A DNA stretch of 64,000 nucleotides, taken from NCBI GenBank assembly GCA_963730555.1, contig CAVSSS010000004.1, positions 62,001-126,000 on the forward strand. The letters are read 5' to 3'. The position numbers were made by a program, and so were the translations under genes. Each line of letters starts with the position of its first letter. Within the stretch, counting starts at the first letter, position 1. This DNA comes from Roseiarcus sp963730555 (GTDB taxonomy: Bacteria > Pseudomonadota > Alphaproteobacteria > Rhizobiales > Beijerinckiaceae). This document shows, one piece after another, positions 34,521-43,420 of this stretch. The notes under the pieces are model-generated. The model saw only the letters and a program-made list of their open reading frames with translations, was not told where the DNA came from and ran no database searches.

Positions 34521-35556
34521 GTGGCCAAGGCCGCAGGGGAACCTACACCCGATTGGATACACAATTCGCGGCTGAACGAAGTCGCCAGTTTGACCAACTC
34601 AGCGAACCATCTCCCATCGCGAGGCGTCCTGGTTCCAATCGAGCCCAAGCTTTGGAGCGAGCAGCCGCACTACGTGCTGGGACAGGACAGGACGACGATC
34701 GGCCGCGGCTCCAACTGCGACATTCGTATTGGCAACCCGACCATATCCCGGATGCATTTGGAACTGGCATGGCGGGCGGATGCGCTGGTCCTCACCCATC
34801 TCAGTCCCGTGAACCCGACCTTCGTGAATGGGGCGCCGGTCGCTGAGCCTCGCGCTCTGCGCAATGGCGACATCATCGAAGTCGCAGACGGGGTTGCGCT
34901 TCGAGTTCGAGCTGCTCGACAGCGGCGACGAGGCGGCCACGCAGTTTCGCGGACGCGACGTGCGCCGGATGTACGCGATTCTGTCGGCCGATGTGTTCGG
35001 CTACGCCCGCCTGGTGGAGCAAGACGATCTGGCGACAGCCCGGCAGCTCGAGGGATGCCTGAAGATCGTCCGGGACCGCGTCGAACAGATGGACGGGCGC
35101 ATTTTCCAGGTTGCCGGCGATGGAATCGTGGCGCTGTTCAACAGCGCGGGCTCCGCGGTGAAATCGGCTGTCGTCTGGCAAACGGACATTGCGCGTTTGA
35201 ACGCTGGGCTGCCGCCGGCGCGCAGAATGGAATTTCGTGTTGGGATCAATTCCGGAGACTTACTTGTTACGCCTGTAGGCGCCATCATCGGCGACGCCAT
35301 CAACATTGCCGCTCGCGTTCAGACCATCGCGCCGCCGGGAGGCATTTTCATAAGCGGCGTGGTGCGCGATCAGCTCCAGGGCCAAGTCGACCTTAGATTC
35401 GGGTTTGTCCCAACCGACGGGATGAAGAATCTGTCGCGCGAAGTTCGCGTCTATCGAGTTCGAGTTTTGATCTTGCGAACGACCGGAGACGCTACGCGAC
35501 CGGCGCCGCGTATTGCCGCAGGCGGCTCACCATCTCGTCCGAATATTGCCGTCTGA
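34521..35556 (+). CDS. FHA-domain/class III nucleotide cyclase protein, single frameshift
   Basis: The N-terminal part (GTG at 34521) has a forkhead-associated phosphothreonine-binding domain: TIGRGSNCDIRIGNPTISR, HLEL and NPTFVNG. At about 34,895 the frame shifts by one base and continues LRFEFELLDSGDEAATQF into a class III adenylate/guanylate cyclase domain. That domain has ILSADVFGYARLV (metal Asp), FQVAGDGIVALF (second Asp), FRVGINSGD and IGDAINIAARVQ (transition-state Asn and Arg). A single FHA-cyclase protein of about 345 residues is implied. It could link phospho-signalling to cAMP. The 3' end overlaps the convergent GH19 gene by 65 bases. Confidence 0.8.
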
Positions 35557-36565
35557 GGCCAGCGGCCTCCATGGCGTCACCGTTGACCCGGCGAGTGATC
35601 GCGTCGATGTCCCATTGGTCGGCCAGGGGAAGGCAGCCGTTGCTGGCCAAGTACCAGCAGCCAGACAAAGCCGCGCCGTCGGTCGTATCGCAAAACTGCG
35701 CCGCCTGCTCGGCAGTCTTGCCGATCGCGCGCGCGAAGGCGGCATATTCATCGCGCCCCGTGAGCTGAATGAGACCCCGTCCGCGAAAGCGGTAGCCGTC
35801 GCCGCTTGCTGCGTCCCCGTTGCCGTTGACATTGGCGTAGACGAAATCCGCAAATTGTCGCTGATCGGCGCAATAGGGCTCCGCCGCCGTCGGCGTCGGA
35901 AACAGCGCCGGCCAGACCTGGCACGCCCGGTCGGGGCTGTAATAGAGGTCTTCGACAATCTCTGTCAGCGCCGGCCCCGCCTCCACCAGAAACTGCCCCA
36001 TCGCCGCGGCGCGGCGCCGGTCATTCGAAAAGTCGAACGTTTCGAAGGCCGAGATGAGAGCCGGAACCCATAAGGCCGCATTTGCCTCCGGGCAGACGCT
36101 TCGCATCGCGGCGGCGAGAGCAGCCGCGTCTTCGTCGGGCTGCGGAACGGGCGAAACGGTTGTACGACGTCGCGGAACGGGAACAAGGGGCGGGGCTTTT
36201 GCGGAGGTGGTCTTAGTTCCCGGAATGACGACCGACATCGTATTTTCAATGAAGTCCGCGCCGATATATCCGGATCCGGCGATCCCCAGCATGAGCTTCC
36301 AGTTGCCGGGGTTGACCGTGATGATGTTTTCGAGATTGAGCGCGATCCCGGCAAGAATTCCGGCGATGAACCCGATCATCAGGCTCAGGACGAGATAGGC
36401 GAGGCTGAATTCAGCCTGCTCGGACGGCGTTGTCGAGTTGAGCGCGCCGGCGTTCTTCAGGCCGACAATTGCGCGCACGCCCTGCCCGAGGACTCCGAGA
36501 AGCCCGCACAGCAACAGCGCGAGGAGAATGGTCCCTACGGTTGGAATGCTCCCCTGCGTGGCCAT
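35492..36565 (-). CDS. Membrane-anchored glycoside hydrolase family 19 (endolysin-like) protein
   Basis: Residues 1-80 contain two clear membrane helices (VGTILLALLLCGLLGVLG and LAYLVLSLMIGFIAGILAGI). A proline-rich linker (PPLVPVPRRRTTVSPVPQP) leads to a GH19 domain. The catalytic glutamates lie in GQFLVEAGPALTEIVEDLYY, and the family signature YRFRGRGLIQLTGRDEYAAF is complete. GH19 enzymes cut chitin or peptidoglycan, and endolysins of this type are usually soluble phage proteins. An N-terminal membrane anchor suggests a cell-envelope remodelling role or a domesticated lysis gene (inference). It overlaps the convergent cyclase gene. Confidence 0.82.
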   Translation of the reverse strand: MATQGSIPTVGTILLALLLCGLLGVLGQGVRAIVGLKNAGALNSTTPSEQAEFSLAYLVLSLMIGFIAGILAGIALNLENIITVNPGNWKLMLGIAGSGYIGADFIENTMSVVIPGTKTTSAKAPPLVPVPRRRTTVSPVPQPDEDAAALAAAMRSVCPEANAALWVPALISAFETFDFSNDRRRAAAMGQFLVEAGPALTEIVEDLYYSPDRACQVWPALFPTPTAAEPYCADQRQFADFVYANVNGNGDAASGDGYRFRGRGLIQLTGRDEYAAFARAIGKTAEQAAQFCDTTDGAALSGCWYLASNGCLPLADQWDIDAITRRVNGDAMEAAGLRRQYSDEMVSRLRQYAAPVA

Positions 36566-36636
36566 ATGCCCGCCCCTTACGCGACGGCATCCTCTTGGCA
36601 GCGAATGCTTGACGAAGAACTAACGGATCTTGGCGG

Positions 36637-37521
36637 TCACTTGCCCCACTTCGCCGCCTCCCCAGGCCTCCTGTCGCTCGCCGCCACGTAAAGTCCGCTG
36701 CCGATGATGACGGCGTTGCCGACTATGATGGGCGACGAGGGCGCGTCGCGCCAGACCAGCCAGCCTAAGATCGCGGCCCACAGCAAACCCGTATATTGCG
36801 GCGGGGCCAGCACTGCGGCGCGCGCGAAAGAAAGCGCCCGGACGACGCAGATGATGCAGATCATCGCGACAACGCCAACAAGGAACATGAGGCCAAGATC
36901 AAAAAGGCTGGGCGTCGTCCACGCCCAAGGAATGGTCGCCGCCCCGACGAGACCCGTCCCGACGAATTGCCAAAGAACGAGCGGCATCCAGTGGATGCCC
37001 CGAAGGTCGCGGGTGATCACCTGGCTCAGCGCATAGGCAATCGCTCCGAATAGCGCGATCGGCGCGCCCCAGGAGAGCATGTGCGACGAGGGCCTGAGCG
37101 CAATGAGGACGCCAACGAAGCCGACCAGAACCGCGATCCAGCGAAAGCGCTCAACCTTTTCGCCGAGCAGCGGCGCCGACAGCGCAGTGACGATGAGCGG
37201 CGTCGCCATATAGAAGGTCATCACGTCGGCTAGCGGCATGGTGCGCGTCGCGTAGTAGAAGGCGAAGGTGTCCGCCGCCGCGCATAAGACGCGCAGGACC
37301 TGAAGCGCCGGCCGACGTGGATCGATCAGTTTGACGCGCAGCGAAAGGACCATCGGCGCGAGCACGACGCCGGCGCCGACCGTGCGCAACAACATCAGCT
37401 GGCCGACGCCATAATCCTTGACCAGCCATTTGCCGAGCGCGTCGTTGACCGCGAACATCGCGACGCCGGCGAGATAGAGAAGGACGCCGAGGCCCGCGGT
37501 TCCGGAGCGAGGGATCGGCAT
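36637..37521 (-). CDS. EamA/DMT-family transporter
   Basis: This 294-residue protein has about ten hydrophobic helices in two homologous halves, the drug/metabolite transporter (EamA) architecture. Visible features include the YLAGVAMFAVNDALGKWLV start, ATPLIVTALSAPLLGEKV at the end of the first repeat and PQYTGLLWAAILGWLVWRD in the second. It probably exports or imports a small metabolite; the substrate cannot be told. It stands alone between GH19 and rpsD on the same strand. Confidence 0.9.
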   Translation of the reverse strand: MPIPRSGTAGLGVLLYLAGVAMFAVNDALGKWLVKDYGVGQLMLLRTVGAGVVLAPMVLSLRVKLIDPRRPALQVLRVLCAAADTFAFYYATRTMPLADVMTFYMATPLIVTALSAPLLGEKVERFRWIAVLVGFVGVLIALRPSSHMLSWGAPIALFGAIAYALSQVITRDLRGIHWMPLVLWQFVGTGLVGAATIPWAWTTPSLFDLGLMFLVGVVAMICIICVVRALSFARAAVLAPPQYTGLLWAAILGWLVWRDAPSSPIIVGNAVIIGSGLYVAASDRRPGEAAKWGK

Positions 37522-37664
37522 AAGATCCTGGAGATCTGGCGGTCGTTGGCCGCCTTAGCGCGTCGCCCCCGCGCAGTCGGGGACGGGGAAACGTCCTGAG
37601 CCCAGGGGGCCCGGCAAGGCTCGAGAGCAGCGGGCTCGCTCCCGCGAACCCCACAAGCGAAACG

Positions 37665-38282
37665 TCAGCGCGAATAGAACTCGATGACGAGGTTCGGCTC
37701 CATATGCGTCGGATACGGCACCTCGGATAAGCCCGGAACGCGGGTGAGCTTGGCCGTGCCCTTGGCGTGATCGGCTTCGACATAGTCGGGCACGTCCCGC
37801 TCGGCCAGCGCATTGGCTTCCATCACCAAAGGCATTTGACGCGAGGATTCCTTGATCTCGATGAGATCGCCGACCCTGACCTGATATGAGGGGATGTTGA
37901 CGCGCCGGCCGTTGACCCTGATGTGGCCATGGTTGACGAACTGGCGCGCGGCGAACACCGTCGGGACAAATTTGGCGCGGTAGATCAAGGCGTCGAGCCG
38001 GCGTTCGAGCAACCCGATGAGATTGGCGCTCGAGTCGCCCTTGAGGCGAAGGGCCTCGACATAATATTTGTGGAACTGGCGCTCGGAAATGTTGCCGTAA
38101 TAGCCCTTGACCTTCTGCTTGGCCTTGAGCTGGGTGCCGAAGTCGGTCGCCTTGCCCTTGCGGCGCTGGCCATGCTGGCCCGGCCCGTATTCACGCTTGT
38201 TGAAGGGGCTGCGGGGGCGGCCCCAGATATTTTCGCCCATCCGGCGATCGATCTTGTATTTCGCTTCCGCGCGCTTCGTCAT
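37665..38282 (-). CDS. rpsD: 30S ribosomal protein S4
   Basis: S4 nucleates assembly of the 30S body and binds 16S rRNA. The 205-residue protein starts MTKRAEAKYKIDRRMGENIW, with GRPRSPFNKREYGPGQHGQR typical of the alphaproteobacterial form. It carries the S4 RNA-binding domain (ERRLDALIYRAKFVPTVFAA) and HIRVNGRRVNIPSYQVRVGD. It is a stand-alone rpsD, away from the alpha operon, as usual in Rhizobiales. The frame is intact. Confidence 0.98.
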   Translation of the reverse strand: MTKRAEAKYKIDRRMGENIWGRPRSPFNKREYGPGQHGQRRKGKATDFGTQLKAKQKVKGYYGNISERQFHKYYVEALRLKGDSSANLIGLLERRLDALIYRAKFVPTVFAARQFVNHGHIRVNGRRVNIPSYQVRVGDLIEIKESSRQMPLVMEANALAERDVPDYVEADHAKGTAKLTRVPGLSEVPYPTHMEPNLVIEFYSR

Positions 38283-38828
38283 CGCAATTCCTCTTAAGGT
38301 CGTTCAGGTTCAACGAGGAACGCGCCCTCCTCTGCGCTCGAAGGAGCGCCGACAGGCCTTCAGCCGAGCTAGGCTTGAGGCCGCGAGTGCGTCAAACAGC
38401 AAGCGCGCTCCCGGTAGCCGAGAGCGCGCCTGAAGGCGGCCCTCCTAAATGGCTGCGCCTCGGCTGTCAAATCCTATGTGCGAACCCCGGGCGGGGGCTT
38501 GCTCGGAAACCGCAGCAAAACAATCAGGGATCGATCGCATGTTTGCGATCGGGGCAGCCCGACATGCAGACGGTGTATGCGAAAAACGCGTTACTTTGCG
38601 GCATCTATCGTCGAAAGGGTTAGTTTTTTCTGCATCCGAGTGCCGAATCTGGCTACGGGCGGTGGTCAATAGGGGATTCGTCATGCAGTTTTCACATTTA
38701 TTTGTGCATCGCACCATTGACTTTTGCGGCGCAGCAATCTACCTGGGCCCGGTCTAGTGAGGAACGAAGTCCTCGGCTCGATGGGTCGAGGCCGGGTCAG
38801 GAGGGCGGTCAATTCGAAGGAGACCGCC
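38283..38828. other. 546-bp intergenic region
   Basis: No supported gene is seen. The minus-strand rpsD leader should lie at its left end. An eight-base perfect stem, GCGCGCTC at 38,403-38,410 with GAGCGCGC at 38,422-38,429, could be a leader hairpin or terminator. A 102-codon frame on the plus strand (38,449-38,757) has no ribosome site or motif and is probably chance. Confidence 0.45.
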
Positions 38829-38990
38829 ATGAAGAAGTTCTCTCTCACTAAATTCCTGCGCGCGCGCCGTGTTTATTGGAACGTCTTGCAGGAGCTTTCG
38901 GCTTATACCGATCGCGAGCTGCACGACATCGGCATCGACAGGGCCGATATCCATCAGATCGCTCGCCTGGCTTCGCAGGAAAACGCGTAA
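38829..38990 (+). CDS. DUF1127 (YjiS-like) small protein
   Basis: This 53-residue, arginine-rich protein has the DUF1127 core: WNVLQELSAYTDRELHDIGIDRADI. The ATG at 38829 has a strong AAGGAG ribosome site. Small DUF1127 proteins in alphaproteobacteria have been linked to RNA turnover and phosphate or carbon metabolism, though the role differs between paralogues. A hairpin follows immediately, so it is probably a single-gene transcript. Confidence 0.9.
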   Translation: MKKFSLTKFLRARRVYWNVLQELSAYTDRELHDIGIDRADIHQIARLASQENA

Positions 38991-38996
38991 GCCTCA

Positions 38997-39027
38997 AATG
39001 GCGGCGCCGTTTCGTGGCGCCGCCATT
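38997..39027. terminator. Hairpin after the DUF1127 gene
   Basis: AATGGCGGCGCC pairs perfectly with GGCGCCGCCATT around a seven-base loop. There is no strong T tract on the plus strand. It lies between the convergent DUF1127 gene and manC and probably terminates both. Confidence 0.75.
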
Positions 39028-39030
39028 GCC

Positions 39031-40447
39031 TCATTTCCGATTATAGACGTCGTCGATTCGGACGATGTCATCCTCGCCGAAATAGCTGCCGGTCTGAACC
39101 TCGATCAGCTCGACGTCGATCTTCCCAGGGTTGGCGAGGCGATGGGTTGAGCCGATCGGCAAATAGATCGAACTCGTTCTCGTGGACGAGCGTCACTTTG
39201 TCGTTGAGCGTGACCTCCGCCGCGCCGCGCACGACGACCCAGTGCTCGGCGCGATGGTGATGCTTCTGCAAGGACAGGCGGCCGCCGGGGCGCACCACAA
39301 TGCGCTTGACCTGATAGCGCGAGCCCTGATCGATGCTCTGATAGTATCCCCACGGCCGGTAGTTGCGCCGATGCTCGGTCGCTTCCCGATGGCCCTGCGC
39401 CTTCAGGTCCTCGACGAGCTTCTTCACCTTGGCGGTCTGTGACCGGTCGGCGACCAGGACCGCGTCGCCGGTGGCGACGACAATCACGTCTTTGAGGCCG
39501 ATGACAGCGGCCAATTGCTCTTCCGAACGCACGAGCACGTTCGATGAATCGATGACCATCGCCCGTCCGCGCAGGCTGTTGCCGTTGGCGTCGCGCGGGC
39601 TTAAGCGCCAGACCGTCGACCACTCGCCCACGTCTGACCACCCGACGTCGGCCGTTAACACCACCGCCCTGTCGGTTCGCTCCATCACCGCATAGTCGAT
39701 CGAGGTTTTCGGAGCCTTCGCGAAGGACTCATGGTCGAGGACGACGAAACCGAGGTCCGTTTTCGCATTCGCCACAGCCGCGACGGTCGCCTCCGCGATC
39801 TCCGGCTCGAACCGCGCAAGCTCCTCCAGCATGACGTCGGCGCGGAAGACGAAGTTGCCCGAGTTCCATAGATAACCGTCTTCAATGAACGCGCGCGCGC
39901 GCGTTTCGTCGGGTTTCTCCACGAACCGCTCGATCCGCCGCACATGCGAAGCGAGCGTGAGCGGCGCGCCCGGATGAATGTAACCATAGCCGGTGGCTGG
40001 ATGGTCGGGGGTGACGCCGAAGGTTACGATTTCGCCCGCATTGGCCGCTGCGTAGGCCTCCGCGCAGAGGCTGGCGAATTGCTTTCCGTCCTCAAACACG
40101 TGATCGGCGGCGAGCACGGCGACGACCGTCTTGGGATCGCGGGCAGCCGCCCAAGCGGCCGCGGCGGCGACGGCGGCGGCGCTATCGCGCCGGTCCGGCT
40201 CGAGCAGGATCGTCGCCTCGGCGCCGATCTCCCGCAATTGCTCGGCGACGCGAAAGCGATAGTCGAAATTGGTGATCACCACCGCCGGATCGAACACAGC
40301 GGGATCGCTGACCACGCTGACGATCGTCTGAAAGGTCGAACGCTGCCCGATCAGGGGAATAAACTGCTTGGGCAAGCTCTCCCGCGATTCGGGCCACATG
40401 CGGGCGCCAGCTCCGCCGCACATGATGACTGGCGTTATCTTCGGCAT
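39031..40447 (-). CDS. manC: Mannose-1-phosphate guanylyltransferase/mannose-6-phosphate isomerase, single frameshift
   Basis: This bifunctional enzyme makes GDP-mannose for polysaccharides. The nucleotidyltransferase domain starts ITPVIMCGGAGARMWPESRE, with LAADHVFED and FVEKPDE; the cupin-type isomerase domain begins at NYRPWGYYQSIDQGSRYQVK and includes LQKHHHRAEHWVVVRG. Near 39,172 an extra base shifts the frame. The family C-terminus continues in the new frame as SIYLPIGSTHRLANPGKIDV to VYNRK and a stop at 39,031-39,033. The unshifted frame ends in non-homologous sequence at 39,068. A sequence error is likely. Confidence 0.93.
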
Positions 40448-40539
40448 TCATTCCCCGGTTTGGCGCTCACAATCGCCGGCCGGGCCTCCTCTGCAATAAC
40501 TGCAGCGCCAAAGCAATGCCCATAGCTGGTCGCCGACCG

Positions 40540-41736
40540 TCAGGCTTTACGGGTCGGCAGCCGCGCGCGGCTCAGGGAAGCGATAAAAGCCGTCGAGGCG
40601 GCTGTCGCCGTGAGCGCCAGCGCGAAGGCGCCAAAAGCGGCCGGCAGCGACAGCGTCTGCGCAATGGCGCCGGTCATGAGCGGCGCGGGGAGGCGACTCA
40701 GCGCGCTGAACAGCGAAGCCGAGGCGAGTCCGACCGCCGGTCCGGCCGCCGCCTGACGCGCCGCCAAGGCAAATCCGCACGGCACGATGGGGCCGGTGCC
40801 GACGCCGATCAGGGCGAAGCCCGCAACGCTCGCGGCAAACCCGGCCTGCAGGCTAACCAGAGCGAAGCCGGCCGCCGCGATCGCGAACGACGCGATGATC
40901 AGGCGAAGGTCGGTGACGCGAAGGCGGATCGCGTCGACATTGAAGCGCAGCGCAGCTTGGCAAGCGGAAAAGAACGCCGCGCCGAGGCCGGAAATCGCGG
41001 CCAGCTTCGGCGCCTCTTCGCGCAACAACAGCGTCGACCACACCGACGCCGCGAGTTCCGCAGCGATCGAGACGCCGACGACGACGCCGAGCCCAATCAG
41101 CACCGGCGCGAAGGACAATCCGCTTCGCCCTATCGACCCGACCGCCGCAGGAACGGGACGATCGTTCGCTGCGGCGCGATGGTAGGCGACGCCCGCGCCG
41201 GCGAGCGCGAGCGCGACGAGAACGCCCGCCGCCCAAGGCGCCGGCCCGACAACGATCAAACTGCCGAGTATCGCGCCAAGCGCCATGCCGGCCGACGCAG
41301 CGCAGTGCAGCCGAGCCAGAATCGGGCGTCCCAGCCCTCGCTCGATCCGTGCGCCCTCGGCGTTCATGAGCACGTCGACCACGCCACCGACGAACCCCGC
41401 GATGATCAGGGCGATCGCGAGCCAAGTTTCACTCGAGGCGTTGAGCAGCGCGCATAGGGTCGCGCCGAAGAGGATTGCCGAGAGAGATAAAGCCTGCTCG
41501 ACGCCAAAACGATGCGCAAGCGCCGCGCCCGCCGACATGGCGATGAGGTAGGCGCCGGTATAGACGGTCAAGAGAACGCCGAACGTCGATGCCTCGACGC
41601 CGCAGCGGATCAAAATCGCACCCGAGGCGCCGCCCCAGAGCCCGACGCCGATGCCCAAGGCGAAGAACATCGCGGCGACCGCTACATGGAGACGGGCGCC
41701 AAGGCCGGAGGAGCGGGTCGACGGGACGGCGGTCAA
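40540..41736 (-). CDS. MFS transporter
   Basis: This 398-residue major-facilitator protein has about twelve hydrophobic helices and an N-terminal motif GIGVGLWGGASGAILIRCGV that resembles the ynfM/yycB-like uptake group. VGTGPIVPCGFALAARQ falls in the second half. The TTG start at 41736 overlaps the stop of the MttB-like gene, so the two are translationally coupled. This suggests import of the methylated amine used by that enzyme, or export of its product (inference). Confidence 0.85.
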   Translation of the reverse strand: MTAVPSTRSSGLGARLHVAVAAMFFALGIGVGLWGGASGAILIRCGVEASTFGVLLTVYTGAYLIAMSAGAALAHRFGVEQALSLSAILFGATLCALLNASSETWLAIALIIAGFVGGVVDVLMNAEGARIERGLGRPILARLHCAASAGMALGAILGSLIVVGPAPWAAGVLVALALAGAGVAYHRAAANDRPVPAAVGSIGRSGLSFAPVLIGLGVVVGVSIAAELAASVWSTLLLREEAPKLAAISGLGAAFFSACQAALRFNVDAIRLRVTDLRLIIASFAIAAAGFALVSLQAGFAASVAGFALIGVGTGPIVPCGFALAARQAAAGPAVGLASASLFSALSRLPAPLMTGAIAQTLSLPAAFGAFALALTATAASTAFIASLSRARLPTRKA

Positions 41737-43286
41737 AAGTCGGTCGGCGCGCCGCCTTCCGCCTTGCGGCGGGCGACGAAGGCGGTCAGCGCCTCGAGGC
41801 GCTCGGCCTCGAGCGGCGGCGGGACAAAATCACGCAGGCGATCGGCGACGACGCGCTCGGCTGCGTCCAACGCGGTCGGCGAGCCGGCCTCGCGCCAAGT
41901 CTCATAATTCCGCCAGTCGGAGATGTTGGGCGGGAAAAAGGCGGTGCGGTAGCGCGACTGCGTGTGGTCGGCGCCGAAGAAATGCCCGCCGGGGCCGACT
42001 TCTCGCATCGCGTCGAGCGCGAGTTCCGCGTCGTCGACCCGCAGCGGCCGCAAGAACTCGGCGACCATCGCCAACAGGTCGGCGTCGAGCGCCATCTTCT
42101 CGAACGAGGCTTGCAACCCCCCCTCCATCCAGCCCGCGCCATGCATGAGAAAGTTGACGCCGCCCATGATCGCGCCCCACAGCGAAAATACGCTCTCATA
42201 AGCCGCCTGGGCGTCGAGCGAATTGGCGGCGTTGGCGTTCGAGGAGCGATAAGGCAGGGCCAGGCGGCGAGCCAGCTGTCCACCGACAATTGCGGTTTTC
42301 ATATATTCCGGCGTGCCGAAGGCGGGCGCGCCCGACTTCATGTCCACATTCGAGGTGAATCCGCCATAGACGAATGGCGCGCCCGGCCGCACGGCCTGGG
42401 TCATGACGAGGCCGGCAAGCGCCTCGGCGTGCTGCTCAGCGAGCGCGCCAGCGAGCGTCACCGGCGCCATCGCGCCGGCGAGGGTGAACGGAGTCATCAC
42501 CACCACCTGGTTGCGCCGCGCCATCTGGATGATTCCTTCCACCATCGGCGTGTCGAGCCTCAATGGCGACGACGAGTTGATGACGGTGAACAGCGAAGGC
42601 TCGCGCTCCAGCGTCTCGTCGTCGAGCCCACGGGCAATTTTGACCATTTCGATCGCGTCCAGGTTGCGCTCGCGCCCGAGGCTGTAGGCGTGGACCGGCT
42701 TGTCGGACAGCGTCAGCATGTCGAACAGAGCGTCGAGATGACGGATCGAGGCGGGAATGTCGATCGGCTCGACCGGATAGCCGCCGATGAAATGAATCGA
42801 ATCGAAACTCTGCCCAAGCCGGATGAAGTTCTGATAGTCGCGTCTGTTGCCGGGCCGCCGCCCTCCCGCGCGGTCGAACGAATTGGGGGCGCTCGCCACC
42901 GTGCCGAAAGCGACATGCCGTCCGCCGATCGAGAGATCGCGGGCGGAATTGCGCGCGCACAGCTCGAACTCCCTCGGCGCAAGACCGATGTGCGCCTCGA
43001 CGAGATCGGGGTCGAAGCGAACGCGACGCGAGGTCGGATCGACGTCGGCGCCAGCTTGGCTCAGCATTGCGCGCGCCTCGTCATGCAGGAAGTCGATCCC
43101 GATCTCCTTGAGCACATTGAGCGCCGCCTGATGGATCGATTTGAGCTCGTCGCGCGAGACAAGCTCGAGCGGTGGGAACGGCAGCTGCGGCTGGCCGGAT
43201 GGCTGCGGGTGGACCGAGCCTCCGCCGCGTTCGGTCGCACGCCGGCGGCGGCGTCCCGTCTCCTGCGGCGGCGGTTCCGTCGTCAT
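41733..43286 (-). CDS. Trimethylamine/glycine-betaine methyltransferase (MttB-like) family protein
   Basis: MttB-family enzymes move a methyl group from a quaternary or tertiary amine to a corrinoid protein. The 517-residue frame is uninterrupted, so it lacks the pyrrolysine codon of archaeal MttB and belongs to the non-Pyl group, some of which use glycine betaine. Motifs include FIRLGQSFDSIHFIGGYPVE, VINSSSPLRLDTPM and HGAGWMEGG. I start at the ATG at 43286; the upstream frame is arginine-rich. No corrinoid protein or reductive activase is nearby, but the window makes cobalamin. Confidence 0.87.
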   Translation of the reverse strand: MTTEPPPQETGRRRRRATERGGGSVHPQPSGQPQLPFPPLELVSRDELKSIHQAALNVLKEIGIDFLHDEARAMLSQAGADVDPTSRRVRFDPDLVEAHIGLAPREFELCARNSARDLSIGGRHVAFGTVASAPNSFDRAGGRRPGNRRDYQNFIRLGQSFDSIHFIGGYPVEPIDIPASIRHLDALFDMLTLSDKPVHAYSLGRERNLDAIEMVKIARGLDDETLEREPSLFTVINSSSPLRLDTPMVEGIIQMARRNQVVVMTPFTLAGAMAPVTLAGALAEQHAEALAGLVMTQAVRPGAPFVYGGFTSNVDMKSGAPAFGTPEYMKTAIVGGQLARRLALPYRSSNANAANSLDAQAAYESVFSLWGAIMGGVNFLMHGAGWMEGGLQASFEKMALDADLLAMVAEFLRPLRVDDAELALDAMREVGPGGHFFGADHTQSRYRTAFFPPNISDWRNYETWREAGSPTALDAAERVVADRLRDFVPPPLEAERLEALTAFVARRKAEGGAPTDF

Positions 43287-43420
43287 TGATCTCTCCAGAT
43301 CGCCGTCAGAGAGTGCCGATCGCATTCGGCGCTGGACCTGTTCTAGCGGCGCCGCGCGCAAAGACCTTACGCGAAAATGGCGTCCGGCCATGCCAATTCG
43401 CGCCGGGACCTATCGGGCGG

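Noticed and set aside
38449..38757. 102-codon plus-strand frame between rpsD and the DUF1127 gene
   Set aside because: It has no ribosome site, no recognised motif and an unusual composition; I left it as intergenic.
40516..43289. Long plus-strand open frames opposite the MFS and MttB-like genes
   Set aside because: They are Arg/His/Pro-rich antisense frames typical of GC-rich DNA, and the minus-strand proteins have clear family motifs.
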